Source of the DNA: Nitrospira sp.
Lineage (GTDB): Bacteria; Nitrospirota; Nitrospiria; Nitrospirales; Nitrospiraceae
Reading direction: 5' to 3'
Length of the DNA stretch: 64,000 bases
Assembly: GCA_029194535.1 (NCBI GenBank)
Contig: JARFXR010000001.1
Location: 496,001-560,000 of the forward strand
Shown here: one piece after another, positions 8,646 through 16,836 of the stretch
How the letters are laid out: each line of letters begins with the position of its first letter
Position numbering within the stretch: position 1 is the stretch's first letter
Made by a program: the position numbers and the translations under genes
The notes under the pieces: model-generated
The model's input: only the letters and a program-made list of their open reading frames with translations
Told to the model about the DNA's origin: nothing
Database searches by the model: none

Positions 8646-9425
8646 CTATTCACCTTTCGAGGGGGTCGCTGTGGCGGGTACGGTGATGGGTGCCGGATGT
8701 GCGAGGCGGCTGTCCCGGCCGATTCCGGTCAGCATGCCGACCGCCGCTTCCGGCGTGAGACCTAAGAGGCCGGGCAATACCCCATCGGCTTCGCACAGCT
8801 TTTCGGCGGGATAGGTCGTCGCCACTGCGAGGACCTTCATGCCGGCTTGTCGGGCGGCTCGGATACCGGCAAGTGAATCCTCGATCACCAGACAGTTCGA
8901 GGCGGACAAAGGTGGATGTCCACCATTGTTGAGGCACGCGAGCGTCATGCGATAAATGGCGGGATCGGGCTTTCCGATCGAGCAATCCTCGGCTGCGACG
9001 ATGACGTCGAAGTCTCGCTCGATCGGGGTTCCTTGGAGGGCTCGGTCGATCTGATGGCGCCGGCCTCCCGACGCGATGGCCAGCCGGTATGTGGCACGGG
9101 CGGCCTTCACGAATGCGGCCGCGCCGGCGAACAACGGCGGCTTGTCGTCGGCGGTTCGGAGCGCGAAGAGTTCGGCCTTCCTGGCAATGACGCGGTCGAG
9201 CAGGCCGTCGTTGTGGCCCTCGCCTCGCTCTCTCAGCAGCCATGCGGCGCAGGTCCGCTCATCCATACCGAGGTACCTGCCGTAGTAGTCCTCCACCGTC
9301 AGCGGTAGGCTGAACTCGGACAGGGCCTGCTGAAAGCACAGGACATGAGGCGTCTCGTCATCGGCCAGCACCCCGTTGAAGTCGAAAATGATCGCGCCGA
9401 TCGCCTGAAGCAGGTCCGGTATCAT
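8646..9425 (-). CDS. HAD-superfamily protein, beta-phosphoglucomutase-like, with DxN motif
   Basis: 259 residues from ATG 9425 (a GTG at 9431 is also possible). It has HAD subfamily I features: motif I 'IIFDFNGVLADDE' (Asp15 nucleophile, Asn17 in place of the usual second Asp), motif II 'LAIASGG', the motif III Lys in 'GKPDPAIYRM', and motif IV 'NCLVIEDSLAGIRAARQAGM'. The cap insert between motifs I and II is alpha-helical, as in beta-phosphoglucomutase/phosphoglycolate phosphatase relatives. The second Asp of motif I normally acts as general acid/base, so Asn there could reduce or change phosphatase activity. Substrate unknown. Confidence 0.85.
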   Translation of the reverse strand: MIPDLLQAIGAIIFDFNGVLADDETPHVLCFQQALSEFSLPLTVEDYYGRYLGMDERTCAAWLLRERGEGHNDGLLDRVIARKAELFALRTADDKPPLFAGAAAFVKAARATYRLAIASGGRRHQIDRALQGTPIERDFDVIVAAEDCSIGKPDPAIYRMTLACLNNGGHPPLSASNCLVIEDSLAGIRAARQAGMKVLAVATTYPAEKLCEADGVLPGLLGLTPEAAVGMLTGIGRDSRLAHPAPITVPATATPSKGE

Positions 9426-9526
9426 CCGCACACTCTACAAAATGGGTTGCAGGCCGAGCAAGCTTTGCCTTGTCCATTGGGCCATGCTGCGGTATTCTCC
9501 GCTTCACTCTCGGGGCGGGGATCGCT

Positions 9527-11533
9527 ATGACGGACTATGGTGTACTCGGCAATTTGCTCGTCATTTTCTCGGTGTCGATCGCCGTCGTCTTCGTCTTTCA
9601 CCAGTTCAGGCTCCCCTCGATCGCCGGATTTCTCGTCGCAGGGGCGCTGATCGGACCGCACGGGTTGAACCTCATTTCCGATGTGGGAACGGTCCAGATC
9701 TTGGCCGAGATCGGCGTCGTGCTGCTCCTCTTCACGATCGGGATTGAGTTTTCACTGGTGCAACTCGCGTCCCTTCGACGGCTGCTTCTGGTTGCGGCGC
9801 CCATTCAGGTCGGCGGTGTCCTGTTCGTGGCCTGTCTGGCCGTCCTGCCGACCGGGCTTGGGTGGCAGGAGGGAATGTTCTGGGGATTCATGCTTTCACT
9901 CAGCAGCACGGCCATCGTCTTGAAGACGCTGGCGAACCGCGGCGACAGCGATTCGATCCACGGCCGCGCCACGATCGGCATCCTGATCTTTCAGGATCTT
10001 GCCGTCGTTCCGATGATGCTGCTGACGCCCATTCTCGCCCGTCCAGCCGAGGGAGCCGGCCTCTCGACTCTCGCGACGTTGGGCAAGTCTGCGCTGGTGG
10101 TCGGGCTCGTTGTGGCCGCGGCCTGGTATGCCGTTCCGAAGCTGCTGGAACATATCGTCCGAAGCCGGAGTCGGGAGCTGTTTCTCCTGACGATCATCGT
10201 GCTCTGTCTGGGCATCGCTTGGCTAACGTCTCTGGGCGGCCTTTCCCTGGCCCTCGGCGCCTTCATTGCCGGCCTGGTCATTTCGGAGTCCGAGTACAGT
10301 CACCAGGCGATGGCGGAGGTGCTTCCATTCCGCGACAGTTTCAACAGTCTGTTCTTCGTCTCGATCGGCATTCTCATGAACTGGCGCGTGCTGATCGAGC
10401 ATCCCTTTCTGGTCACCGGACTGCTGGGGGCCATCCTCCTGGTGAAATTTGTCGCCGGAGCGGTTGCCGCCCTTGCGGTGAAGGTTCCGCTCCGTTCGGC
10501 GCTGATGGTCGGTGTGGCGCTGGCGCAAGTGGGCGAGTTCAGCTTTCTTCTGGCCCAACAGGGGCAGGAGAGCGGTCTGTTGCGGGGAGATCCCTATCAG
10601 GTGTTCTTGGCGGTCTCGGTTCTCTCCATGATCATCACGCCGTTCTTGATGGAGTGGTCGCCGGCGATGGCGCGGCGCGTCGAAGCGATGCAACGCCTGC
10701 GGCATTGGTTTCCCACCCGCACCACCGCGCATGCGTTGCAAGCGGAAGGGAAGCACATCCGAATCAAGGATCATGTCATTATCGTCGGATACGGGCTCAA
10801 CGGGCGGAATCTTGCGCGTGTCTTGAGCGAAACGGAAATTCCGTACGTCGCTTTGGATCTCGACGGCGATACGGTCAGACGGGAGGCGCAGCACGGCGTG
10901 CCGGTGTACTACGGAGACGCCACGAACGCGAACGTGCTGCGTCACGTGAAGATCGAGGATGCCAAAGTGCTGGTCGTCGCCATCTCGGATCCGTTCGTCA
11001 CCCGTCGGACCGTTCAAGTGGCCAAGGGACTCAATTCGAAACTGCACGTGGTCGTACGCACGCGATACCTGCGCGAGCTCGAGGAGCTGCATCAGCTGGG
11101 AGCCGACGACGTCGTGCCTGAAGAATTCGAAACGTCCATCGAGATCTTCGCGCTTGTCTTACGCACCTACGACATGCCGCAGGAGTTCGTGACGCGGAAG
11201 GCCGAACAGATCCGACGGGAGGGCTATGCGCTGTTGCGCCGCAGCGAACTACCCGAGCTGGCCCATCATCTGAGAGGCGGGACCCTCACCGATGCAGAGG
11301 TTGAGACGTGCCGGATCGAGGAGGACGCGCCCTCTGTGGGAAAAACATTGGACGATCTGGCGATCCGTCCCCGCACGGGAGCCTCCGTCATCGCGTGGAC
11401 CCGTGCCGGCGTCACCGAGTCCAATCCGCCTCTGAAGACCAAGCTCAAGGGAGGCGATATCGTGGTGCTGCTGGGGGCGCGTGAACAGATCAGGCGGGCG
11501 ATGAGTCTTCTGGTTGAGCCGTCGCGCGAGTAA
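9527..11533 (+). CDS. Monovalent cation:proton antiporter-2 (Kef/CPA2 type) with RCK domains
   Basis: 668 residues from ATG 9527. Residues 1-390 form about 12 membrane segments with CPA2 signatures ('FRLPSIAGFLVAGALIGPHGL', 'EIGVVLLLFTIGIEFSL', 'FMLSLSSTAIVLKTL', 'GILIFQDLAVVPMML'). A Rossmann RCK-N domain starts near residue 415 ('HVIIVGYGLNGRNLARVL', GxGxxG), followed by an RCK-C-like domain at the end ('GGDIVVLLGAREQIRRAMSLL'). This architecture fits a nucleotide-gated K+ or Na+ efflux/antiport system in the inner membrane. No KefF/KefG flavoprotein ancillary gene is next to it. Confidence 0.93.
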   Translation: MTDYGVLGNLLVIFSVSIAVVFVFHQFRLPSIAGFLVAGALIGPHGLNLISDVGTVQILAEIGVVLLLFTIGIEFSLVQLASLRRLLLVAAPIQVGGVLFVACLAVLPTGLGWQEGMFWGFMLSLSSTAIVLKTLANRGDSDSIHGRATIGILIFQDLAVVPMMLLTPILARPAEGAGLSTLATLGKSALVVGLVVAAAWYAVPKLLEHIVRSRSRELFLLTIIVLCLGIAWLTSLGGLSLALGAFIAGLVISESEYSHQAMAEVLPFRDSFNSLFFVSIGILMNWRVLIEHPFLVTGLLGAILLVKFVAGAVAALAVKVPLRSALMVGVALAQVGEFSFLLAQQGQESGLLRGDPYQVFLAVSVLSMIITPFLMEWSPAMARRVEAMQRLRHWFPTRTTAHALQAEGKHIRIKDHVIIVGYGLNGRNLARVLSETEIPYVALDLDGDTVRREAQHGVPVYYGDATNANVLRHVKIEDAKVLVVAISDPFVTRRTVQVAKGLNSKLHVVVRTRYLRELEELHQLGADDVVPEEFETSIEIFALVLRTYDMPQEFVTRKAEQIRREGYALLRRSELPELAHHLRGGTLTDAEVETCRIEEDAPSVGKTLDDLAIRPRTGASVIAWTRAGVTESNPPLKTKLKGGDIVVLLGAREQIRRAMSLLVEPSRE

Positions 11534-11537
11534 CGGC

Positions 11538-12200
11538 TTAGCGTGGCAGGCCGGCCATCGCTTGATAGGCGTCATCCAACGTGCCCACCTCGAGGATGGT
11601 CACCCGTGGAGACCGGCTGCTGAAGTCCCATTCCGCCGTGTTGGATTGTCCTCGTGGCACGAGCACCGTTTTGAACTGTTCTCGTGCCGCCGCTTCAACT
11701 TTCTGGGGGACGCTGCCGACGGCAAGGATGTCGCCGTTCGGCGCGATTTGTCCGGTCAGCGCCACACCGGGCCGTATGGTCTCGCCTCGCCAGGCCGCCA
11801 TGATACCAACCGCGATCGCACCGCTCGCGCTCATGCCGTCGGTCATGGCGTTGTGGGATCGATTCTTGATGGTGACCACCCAGTCACGCCCGTCCGTCCC
11901 GAGATGTCGTAGGGCGGTCAGCACGGCCTGCCTGACGCCCGCTTTCCAGTCGTCACCCACTAGCGAACCTCCCCCCAAATTGATCTCGCTGAACTGAATC
12001 ACCGGTCCGTCTGCTCCGGGATCGGAAGAGATCTGAATGGCGATGTAATGGACGACTCCCGTCCGCCCGTCGCTCAGAACGGCCAAGGCCGGTACCGAAG
12101 CCAGACGGGGATTGTCGAATGCATGGGCGCTGGCGAACGGGATGAGAACGAGCAGCAATGCCAGGATGAATGGCCTCACGCGTCGGGAGCCGCTCGACAT
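11538..12200 (-). CDS. Exported Lon-type (S16) peptidase domain without ATPase
   Basis: 220 residues from ATG 12200; GGAGGAG lies 6 bp upstream, which decides the start over a TTG at 12206. Signal peptide residues 1-28 (LALLLVLIPFASAHA). Residues about 85-215 match the Lon proteolytic domain: 'DGMSASGAIAVGIMAAW' aligns with the Lon DGPSAG box (Ser124) and 'GSVPQKVEAA' with Lon GGxxxK (Lys167), giving an intact Ser-Lys dyad, and 'FKTVLVP' follows as in Lon. No AAA+ domain is present and the protein should be periplasmic, so it cannot be a classical ATP-dependent Lon. Its SD overlaps the end of the Rieske-like remnant upstream, suggesting co-transcription. Confidence 0.8.
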   Translation of the reverse strand: MSSGSRRVRPFILALLLVLIPFASAHAFDNPRLASVPALAVLSDGRTGVVHYIAIQISSDPGADGPVIQFSEINLGGGSLVGDDWKAGVRQAVLTALRHLGTDGRDWVVTIKNRSHNAMTDGMSASGAIAVGIMAAWRGETIRPGVALTGQIAPNGDILAVGSVPQKVEAAAREQFKTVLVPRGQSNTAEWDFSSRSPRVTILEVGTLDDAYQAMAGLPR

Positions 12201-12202
12201 GC

Positions 12203-12670
12203 TCAACTCCTCCAGCGAAGCGTTACGCGGTCCTTCAGCGGATGGTCGAACGGCCGTCCAGTTTGCACCGAGTCGAGATGGGCCGCTTTGAGTCTATAGT
12301 ACCACTTGGCCGGAGTGTTCCCGTCGTCGATCGTGCAGTCGAGCACGGTGGAGATGTGGATCATTCGGAAAGGGGAAGCCGGCAGCGGCAGGGGCGGGAC
12401 TTCGAGAATGGGTTGCTCCGGTCGCGACGGATCGGAAATGAACACCCATACATATCCGTCCCGTTCCCTGCAGGGGTAGGTTGCGACCCCGATCTTGTCC
12501 GGGTGGACGGGAGAATCTTGGACCTGGGAGGGGATCGTCCGGCCTCGACCCTTCGGATCGATTTGCCATCCGCGGTAGGCGCACTCCACGCAATCGCCTC
12601 GCAGGAGTCCAGCGGTCGAGGCTCTGTTTGAGCTGAATAGGACTATAACGAGCGAGGTTTCGAAGGTCAA
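12203..12670 (-). pseudogene. Truncated Rieske-type ring-hydroxylating oxygenase remnant
   Basis: An open frame of up to 155 residues containing the second half of a Rieske domain: 'LLRGDCVECAYRGWQID', 'GRGRTIPSQ', 'YPCRERDGYVWVFI'. In functional homologues the second ligand motif is CxxH (CPYHGW); here it is CAYRGW, with Arg33 in the ligand position. The first CxH ligand motif is absent because the frame starts after it. The catalytic iron domain is reduced to about 50 residues ending 'KDRVTLRWRS'. I therefore read it as a decayed fragment, although the frame is uninterrupted and abuts the Lon-type gene, so expression as a small protein is not excluded. The 250 bp upstream (12671-12920) hold only the DsrE promoter. 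Confidence 0.6.
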
Positions 12671-12836
12671 GCGACGCTCGAACGGCTCTCCGCTCCGAGC
12701 GCATCGCGCTCATATCACATCCGGCAGGACCCGATTCCGCGCCGCCGTAGCCGCTTAGCGACCTGGAAGGGAAGCTGGAAGGGAAGCGGGTCCTCTCAAG
12801 TGGAACGGTGTCTGTTTTCGTGGGGGCGGCCGTTTC

Positions 12837-12866
12837 TTGACAAGAAAAAGTTGCGGAGACTATAGT
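12837..12866 (+). promoter_or_regulatory. Sigma70-type promoter for the DsrE2-TusA pair
   Basis: A perfect -35 TTGACA at 12837-12842 and -10 TATAGT at 12861-12866 are separated by 18 bp, 55 bp before the ATG at 12921. This is the best consensus promoter I found in the window. Confidence 0.7.
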
Positions 12867-12920
12867 CAAAATCCCACAGAAACCTAGGCATTTTGCGCGT
12901 GTGCCGAGAAGGGGGACTCC

Positions 12921-13451
12921 ATGACTGCCACACAACTGGATCCCGCGGTCGCCTTATCGGATCTGCAAGTCTCCAAACCCGACCGGGTGACGATCGTGCT
13001 GCTTAGCGGCGACCTTGATCGTGCGATGGCTGCCTTCATCATCGCGACCGGAGCCGCGGCGATGGGCATGCAGGTCACGATGTTCTTCACCTTCTGGGGG
13101 TTGAACGCGATCCGCCGGAAGGGGGCGACAAGTTCCGCAAGAGATTGGCTCCGGCGCATGTTCGGGTTATTGAACCAGGGAGGCGCCGAGACCCTTCCGC
13201 TGTCCCGCTTTCATTTCGGCGGGCTTGGCACCAGAATGATGCACAAGGTGATGAAACAACACCGAATGCCGGGGGTGCCTGAACTGATCGCCACGGCGAT
13301 GGATCTTGGCGTCCGATTCATCGCCTGCACGACCACGATGGGACTCATGGGGATCACGAAGGAAACCCTGATCGACGGCGTCGACCAGTTCGCGGGTGTA
13401 ACCACGTATCTAGCCGAGGCGAAGCAGGGCAGTGTCAATCTCTTCATTTAG
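12921..13451 (+). CDS. DsrE/DsrF/DrsH-like (DsrE2) family protein
   Basis: 176 residues. It matches the DsrE2-type fold: 'RVTIVLLSGDLDRAMAAFIIATGAAAMGMQVTMFFTFWGLNAIRR' and 'IACTTTMGLMGITKETLIDGVDQFAGVTTYL', with Cys136 in the position of the family's sulfur-binding Cys. DsrE2 proteins move persulfide sulfur, commonly with TusA and rhodanese partners, and are membrane-associated or cytoplasmic. A TusA gene follows 62 bp downstream, and the pair shares the promoter at 12837-12866. GAGAAGGGGGA precedes the ATG. No dsrAB or heterodisulfide-reductase-like genes are in the window. Confidence 0.88.
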   Translation: MTATQLDPAVALSDLQVSKPDRVTIVLLSGDLDRAMAAFIIATGAAAMGMQVTMFFTFWGLNAIRRKGATSSARDWLRRMFGLLNQGGAETLPLSRFHFGGLGTRMMHKVMKQHRMPGVPELIATAMDLGVRFIACTTTMGLMGITKETLIDGVDQFAGVTTYLAEAKQGSVNLFI

Positions 13452-13513
13452 ACCTGTATCGAGATGGACGTGCCGGAGCCGGGAATGTTTCATGCCGTCG
13501 CGGCGGGAGCACA

Positions 13514-13762
13514 ATGATGATGATTGCTGATGTGACGCTCGACACACTGGGGTACTTTTGTCCCATGCCGATCATCATGACCTCGAAGAAGATCAAGGAA
13601 TTGGCTTTGGGGCAAATCCTTGAGGTCCTGTCCGACGACGAGGGTATCAAGAAGGATATGCCGGCTTGGTGCGACACGACCGGTCACCAGATGCTGGGCC
13701 TCGAAGAGGAGCAGGCTCAGTCCGGGCGCGTCTACAAAGCCTTTGTGAAGAAGACTAAGTAG
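13514..13762 (+). CDS. TusA-family sulfur carrier protein
   Basis: 82 residues. It has the diagnostic 'DTLGYFCPMPIIMTSKKIKEL' N-terminal segment, with Cys16 in the CPxP box that carries the persulfide, followed by the 'LEVLSDDEGIKKDMPAWCDTTGHQMLG' core. TusA accepts sulfur from cysteine desulfurase or DsrE-type partners for tRNA thiolation, molybdenum cofactor or sulfur oxidation. Adjacency to a DsrE2 gene supports a persulfide relay. The alternative starts ATG 13514/13517/13520 cannot be separated. An intrinsic terminator follows. Confidence 0.92.
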   Translation: MMMIADVTLDTLGYFCPMPIIMTSKKIKELALGQILEVLSDDEGIKKDMPAWCDTTGHQMLGLEEEQAQSGRVYKAFVKKTK

Positions 13763-13783
13763 TACCTCCCTCACGGGCGCATG

Positions 13784-13822
13784 AAGCCGGAGGCATGTTC
13801 GTCATTCCTCCGGCTTTTTTTA
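13784..13822 (+). terminator. Intrinsic terminator after tusA-like gene
   Basis: AAGCCGGAGG (13784-13793) pairs with CCTCCGGCTT (13807-13816), followed by a T-run. It lies between the TusA-like gene and ftcD. Because of it, an in-frame ATG at 13781 is unlikely to be the ftcD start. Confidence 0.9.
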
Positions 13823-13840
13823 TTGGAAGAGGAGCGGGCT

Positions 13841-15514
13841 GTGGACCACCTTGTGACCTGTGTGCCGAACTTCAGCGAGGGACGGAACAGAACGACCGTC
13901 CGCGCCTTGATCCGGGCGGTGCAATCGGTGCCGGGTGTGGCGCTGTTGGACTGGACGATGGATCCGGACCACCACCGGTCGGTCCTCACGTTTGTGGGCG
14001 AACCGGATGCGGCGGCCGACGCGGCGTTTCGTGTCATCCAGGTGGCGACCGATCTGATCGACCTGCGCAAGCATGATGGCGTGCATCCGCGGATCGGTGC
14101 CACGGACGTCGTGCCCTTTGTTCCGGCCAGGGGCGTTTCGGCGCAGGACTGCGTGCAGCTGGCCCGGCGGCTCGGAGAGCTGGTGGGTCGACAATTGGGG
14201 ATCCCCGTATTTCTCTATGAGCAGGCGGCTGCCAGTCCGGACCGCGCGCCGCTCGAATCGATACGCCGGGGAGGCGTGAAGGGGCTCGCGAGTCGGATGC
14301 GATCCGATCCTGGCTGGCGCCCGGACTTCGGGCCGGCCGCGCCCCACCGGACCGCGGGAGCGATCGCCATCGGTGCCAGGCCTCCGTTGATCGCCTTCAA
14401 CGTCAATCTGCAATCGTCGAACCTTGAAGTCGCCCGGTCCATCGCCCGGACGGTCCGCCAGTCGAACGGTGGCATGGCGCACGTCAAGGCGATTGGGGTC
14501 GACCTCCCCAGCCGTCGCATGGTGCAGGTGGCCATGAATCTGACCGACTATCGTGTGACGCCGATCCATGTGGCATTCGAAGCCGTGCAGGCCCTGGCTT
14601 CCCTGCATGCGGTGCCCGTGGCCGACAGCGAAATCGTGGGGCTGGTCCCTGAGAAGGCGCTCGTCGATACCGCCGCCGATGCACTCCGTCTTGAAGCGTT
14701 TGATCGTTCGCTTATTCTAGAGAGGAAAGTCGAGTCGGCCTTCGGGGCATCCTCGAGTTCGGCCGCGGCTACGAACCATCAGCCGGGTACGGACCTTCGA
14801 CGCCTCTCCGTCGCGCAACTATTGGACGCGATTGCGGCGGCCACGCCCAGTCCGGCCGGGGCCTCGGTATCGGCTCTGGTCGCGGCCTGTGCCGTCTCGC
14901 TGGGAATTATGGGGGCGAGACTGAGCCGTCGGCGCGGCGATGCGGCGCGTCTCCACTCCCTCGCCAAGCGGCTGGGGAGATTGGCGCAGGCCGACGGGGT
15001 CGCCTACGGGAAGTACCTTCAGGCTTCGAGACTCCCGGCATCCGATCCGCGACGTTCCGCCAGACTGGCTGCCGCTCTGCACCGTGCGACTGAGGTCCCC
15101 TTGCAAATTGCCGAGCTGGCGGGACTAGCGGGGAGGCGGCTTCACATCGGCCGGAAATACGTCAAGGCGAGGGTGCAGGCCGATGCGACGGTCGGTGGTC
15201 TGTTATGTCTGGCTGCCGGAGAAGCCGGTCTCTGTATTGTTCGAGATAACGTACGATATCAACAAAATCATAAACTTCTACGATCGGTCCACAGCCGGAT
15301 CCGTCGGGTTGCAATCCGTCTTGAGGAACTGCGGAGGCTATGCTACACTCCTCCGTCTGATCGGTCTGTCACTAGGGAAAAATCAGCACAGGCACGGCCT
15401 GAGAAAGCACAGAAGCGACGCGAATGGAAATCAAGGTCTTCAATAACAACGTTGAAAAGGCCCTCAAGGTCGCCAAGAAAAAGCTCGCGGGCGAGGGGCT
15501 TTTCCGGGAACTGA
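13841..15514 (+). CDS. ftcD: Glutamate formiminotransferase / formimidoyl-THF cyclodeaminase
   Basis: 557 residues if translated from GTG 13841, chosen because GAAGAGGAG precedes it and the upstream ATG lies in a terminator. N-terminal formiminotransferase domain (about 1-295): 'VTCVPNFSEGRN', 'HHRSVLTFVG', 'GVHPRIGATDVVPFVP', 'IAIGARPPLIAFNVNL'. C-terminal cyclodeaminase domain (about 310-500): 'LLDAIAAATPSPAGASVSALVAAC'. It transfers the formimino group to tetrahydrofolate and then yields methenyl-THF plus ammonia. No stop codon appears at the expected domain end; the frame runs 91 bp into rpsU, adding a basic low-complexity tail. Confidence 0.85.
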   Translation: MDHLVTCVPNFSEGRNRTTVRALIRAVQSVPGVALLDWTMDPDHHRSVLTFVGEPDAAADAAFRVIQVATDLIDLRKHDGVHPRIGATDVVPFVPARGVSAQDCVQLARRLGELVGRQLGIPVFLYEQAAASPDRAPLESIRRGGVKGLASRMRSDPGWRPDFGPAAPHRTAGAIAIGARPPLIAFNVNLQSSNLEVARSIARTVRQSNGGMAHVKAIGVDLPSRRMVQVAMNLTDYRVTPIHVAFEAVQALASLHAVPVADSEIVGLVPEKALVDTAADALRLEAFDRSLILERKVESAFGASSSSAAATNHQPGTDLRRLSVAQLLDAIAAATPSPAGASVSALVAACAVSLGIMGARLSRRRGDAARLHSLAKRLGRLAQADGVAYGKYLQASRLPASDPRRSARLAAALHRATEVPLQIAELAGLAGRRLHIGRKYVKARVQADATVGGLLCLAAGEAGLCIVRDNVRYQQNHKLLRSVHSRIRRVAIRLEELRRLCYTPPSDRSVTREKSAQARPEKAQKRREWKSRSSITTLKRPSRSPRKSSRARGFSGN

Positions 15515-15618
15515 AGCGGCGGCGTTACTATGAGAAGCCGAGCGTCCGGAAGAAAGCCAAGCAGCGCGAGGCGCAACGGCGCCGGCAAAAGTGGCTGTCG
15601 AAGCGGAAGCCGGAATAG
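15424..15618 (+). CDS. rpsU: 30S ribosomal protein S21
   Basis: 64 residues, matching bS21 along its length: 'MEIKVFNNNVEKALKVAKKK', 'GLFRELKRRRYYEKPSVRKK' and a very basic C-terminus. S21 is a small-subunit protein involved in translation initiation. Its first 91 bp overlap the end of the ftcD frame (a different reading frame). The upstream SD is weak (GAAGCGA), so coupling to ftcD translation or a leader-dependent mechanism is possible. Confidence 0.95.
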   Translation: MEIKVFNNNVEKALKVAKKKLAGEGLFRELKRRRYYEKPSVRKKAKQREAQRRRQKWLSKRKPE

Positions 15619-15674
15619 ACATTCTCCCTATCATGTCTTGATCGGGCCTGCCGTCCCGCTCCTCCCCGTTTCGG

Positions 15675-16334
15675 ATGCGTCAGGACCAAATCCATGCGGC
15701 AATGGCCATTGTCAGGCGTGAGGTGCGCCGATGGCAGGAGCCGGTCGTGGGGGTAGTGGCGCGCGAATCGGATCGTGACCCTTTCCGCATTTTAATCTCC
15801 TGCCTCCTGAGCCTGCGCACCAAGGATAAGACCACAAGCGAAGCCAGTGGGCGCTTGTTCACCCTCGCCCATACCCCTGCGTCCATGTTGTCCCTGCCGC
15901 TGGCGGAGATTCAGAAAGCCATCTACCCGGTGGGGTTCTATCGGACGAAAGCCAAATCCATCCGTCTCATCTGTCGCCGTCTCATCGACGTCTACGGCGG
16001 AATCGTTCCCGATTCCATCGACGAGCTACTGACCCTGTCTGGCGTAGGCCGCAAGACCGCCAATCTCGTGGTGACGGTGGGGTACCGAAAGCCTGGGATC
16101 TGTGTGGACATTCACGTTCACCGCATTACCAATCGGTGGGGCTATGTGAAGACGCGCATGCCCGATGAGACCGAGCAGGTACTGCGAAGAAAGCTGCCGA
16201 AGCCCTACTGGATGACGTTCAACGATTTGCTGGTTCCCTATGGGCAGAACCTCTGCCAGCCGGTGTCGCCCTTCTGCAGCCGCTGCAAGTTAATCGACTG
16301 TTGCGATCAGGCCGGAGTGACGAGAAGTCGCTGA
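15675..16334 (+). CDS. nth: Endonuclease III (DNA glycosylase/AP lyase)
   Basis: 219 residues. It has the helix-hairpin-helix 'LSGVGRKTANLVV' with catalytic Lys127, the catalytic Asp145 in 'VDIHVHRI', and a [4Fe-4S] loop with Cys194, 201, 204 and 210 (Cx6Cx2Cx5C). It removes oxidised pyrimidines and cleaves the abasic site in base excision repair. 'ISCLLSLRTKDKTT' replaces the more usual 'LSAQTTD' segment, a variant seen in some bacterial and archaeal members. Gap to rpsU is 56 bp. Confidence 0.93.
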   Translation: MRQDQIHAAMAIVRREVRRWQEPVVGVVARESDRDPFRILISCLLSLRTKDKTTSEASGRLFTLAHTPASMLSLPLAEIQKAIYPVGFYRTKAKSIRLICRRLIDVYGGIVPDSIDELLTLSGVGRKTANLVVTVGYRKPGICVDIHVHRITNRWGYVKTRMPDETEQVLRRKLPKPYWMTFNDLLVPYGQNLCQPVSPFCSRCKLIDCCDQAGVTRSR

Positions 16335-16412
16335 GCCTGAAGCCCCTCTCGTGAAGCGACGGAAGAACCCGTTACTTTACGAGATACGAACGGCGTGATC
16401 CGAGCGACGCGT

Positions 16413-16826
16413 TCAGATGAAGAGCTTCGTTTCCGCGTCGGCCGTGAGGGAGATGAGTGCCGGAAGCCCCATGACCTCGTCGACGTGCTTCGCCACCGCT
16501 GCTCCGTCGACGGCCATGTATTCCAATCCGGCGCTGCAGGCGATCAGGCGGAACTGTCCCACAAGCTTGGCTTCTTGAAACATTTGAGAGACTTTTGGGA
16601 CTTGCTTTGCTTCCAGGAGACGAGCCACCTCTCCGGCGGATGCGCCATATTCGGGAGGGAAATCCAGCCGGTCGATCTGGCCTTCGGCCAGCTTCTTGAT
16701 GGTCCAGAACAACAGGATGACGATGACGTCCTTTCCCATTGCCGCGGCGGTCAGGCCGAGGGTGGCGACCTGATGCAGCTTGTCGTACGTGGCGCTATGG
16801 GCGAAGAGGACGAACTTGGGCTTCAT
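16413..16826 (-). CDS. Second DsrE-family protein
   Basis: 137 residues. The pattern 'KFVLFAHSATYDKLHQVATLGLTAAAMGKDVIVILLFWTIKKL' followed by 'RLIACSAGLEYMAVD' (Cys97) is that of DsrE/DsrF-like proteins, the fold involved in persulfide handling. It shares the closing '...LFI' with the DsrE2 protein at 12921 but is shorter and divergent. The 10-bp gap to the upstream gene at 16837-17193 suggests one transcript. Its partner is unknown. Confidence 0.82.
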   Translation of the reverse strand: MKPKFVLFAHSATYDKLHQVATLGLTAAAMGKDVIVILLFWTIKKLAEGQIDRLDFPPEYGASAGEVARLLEAKQVPKVSQMFQEAKLVGQFRLIACSAGLEYMAVDGAAVAKHVDEVMGLPALISLTADAETKLFI

Positions 16827-16836
16827 CGCAGCACGA

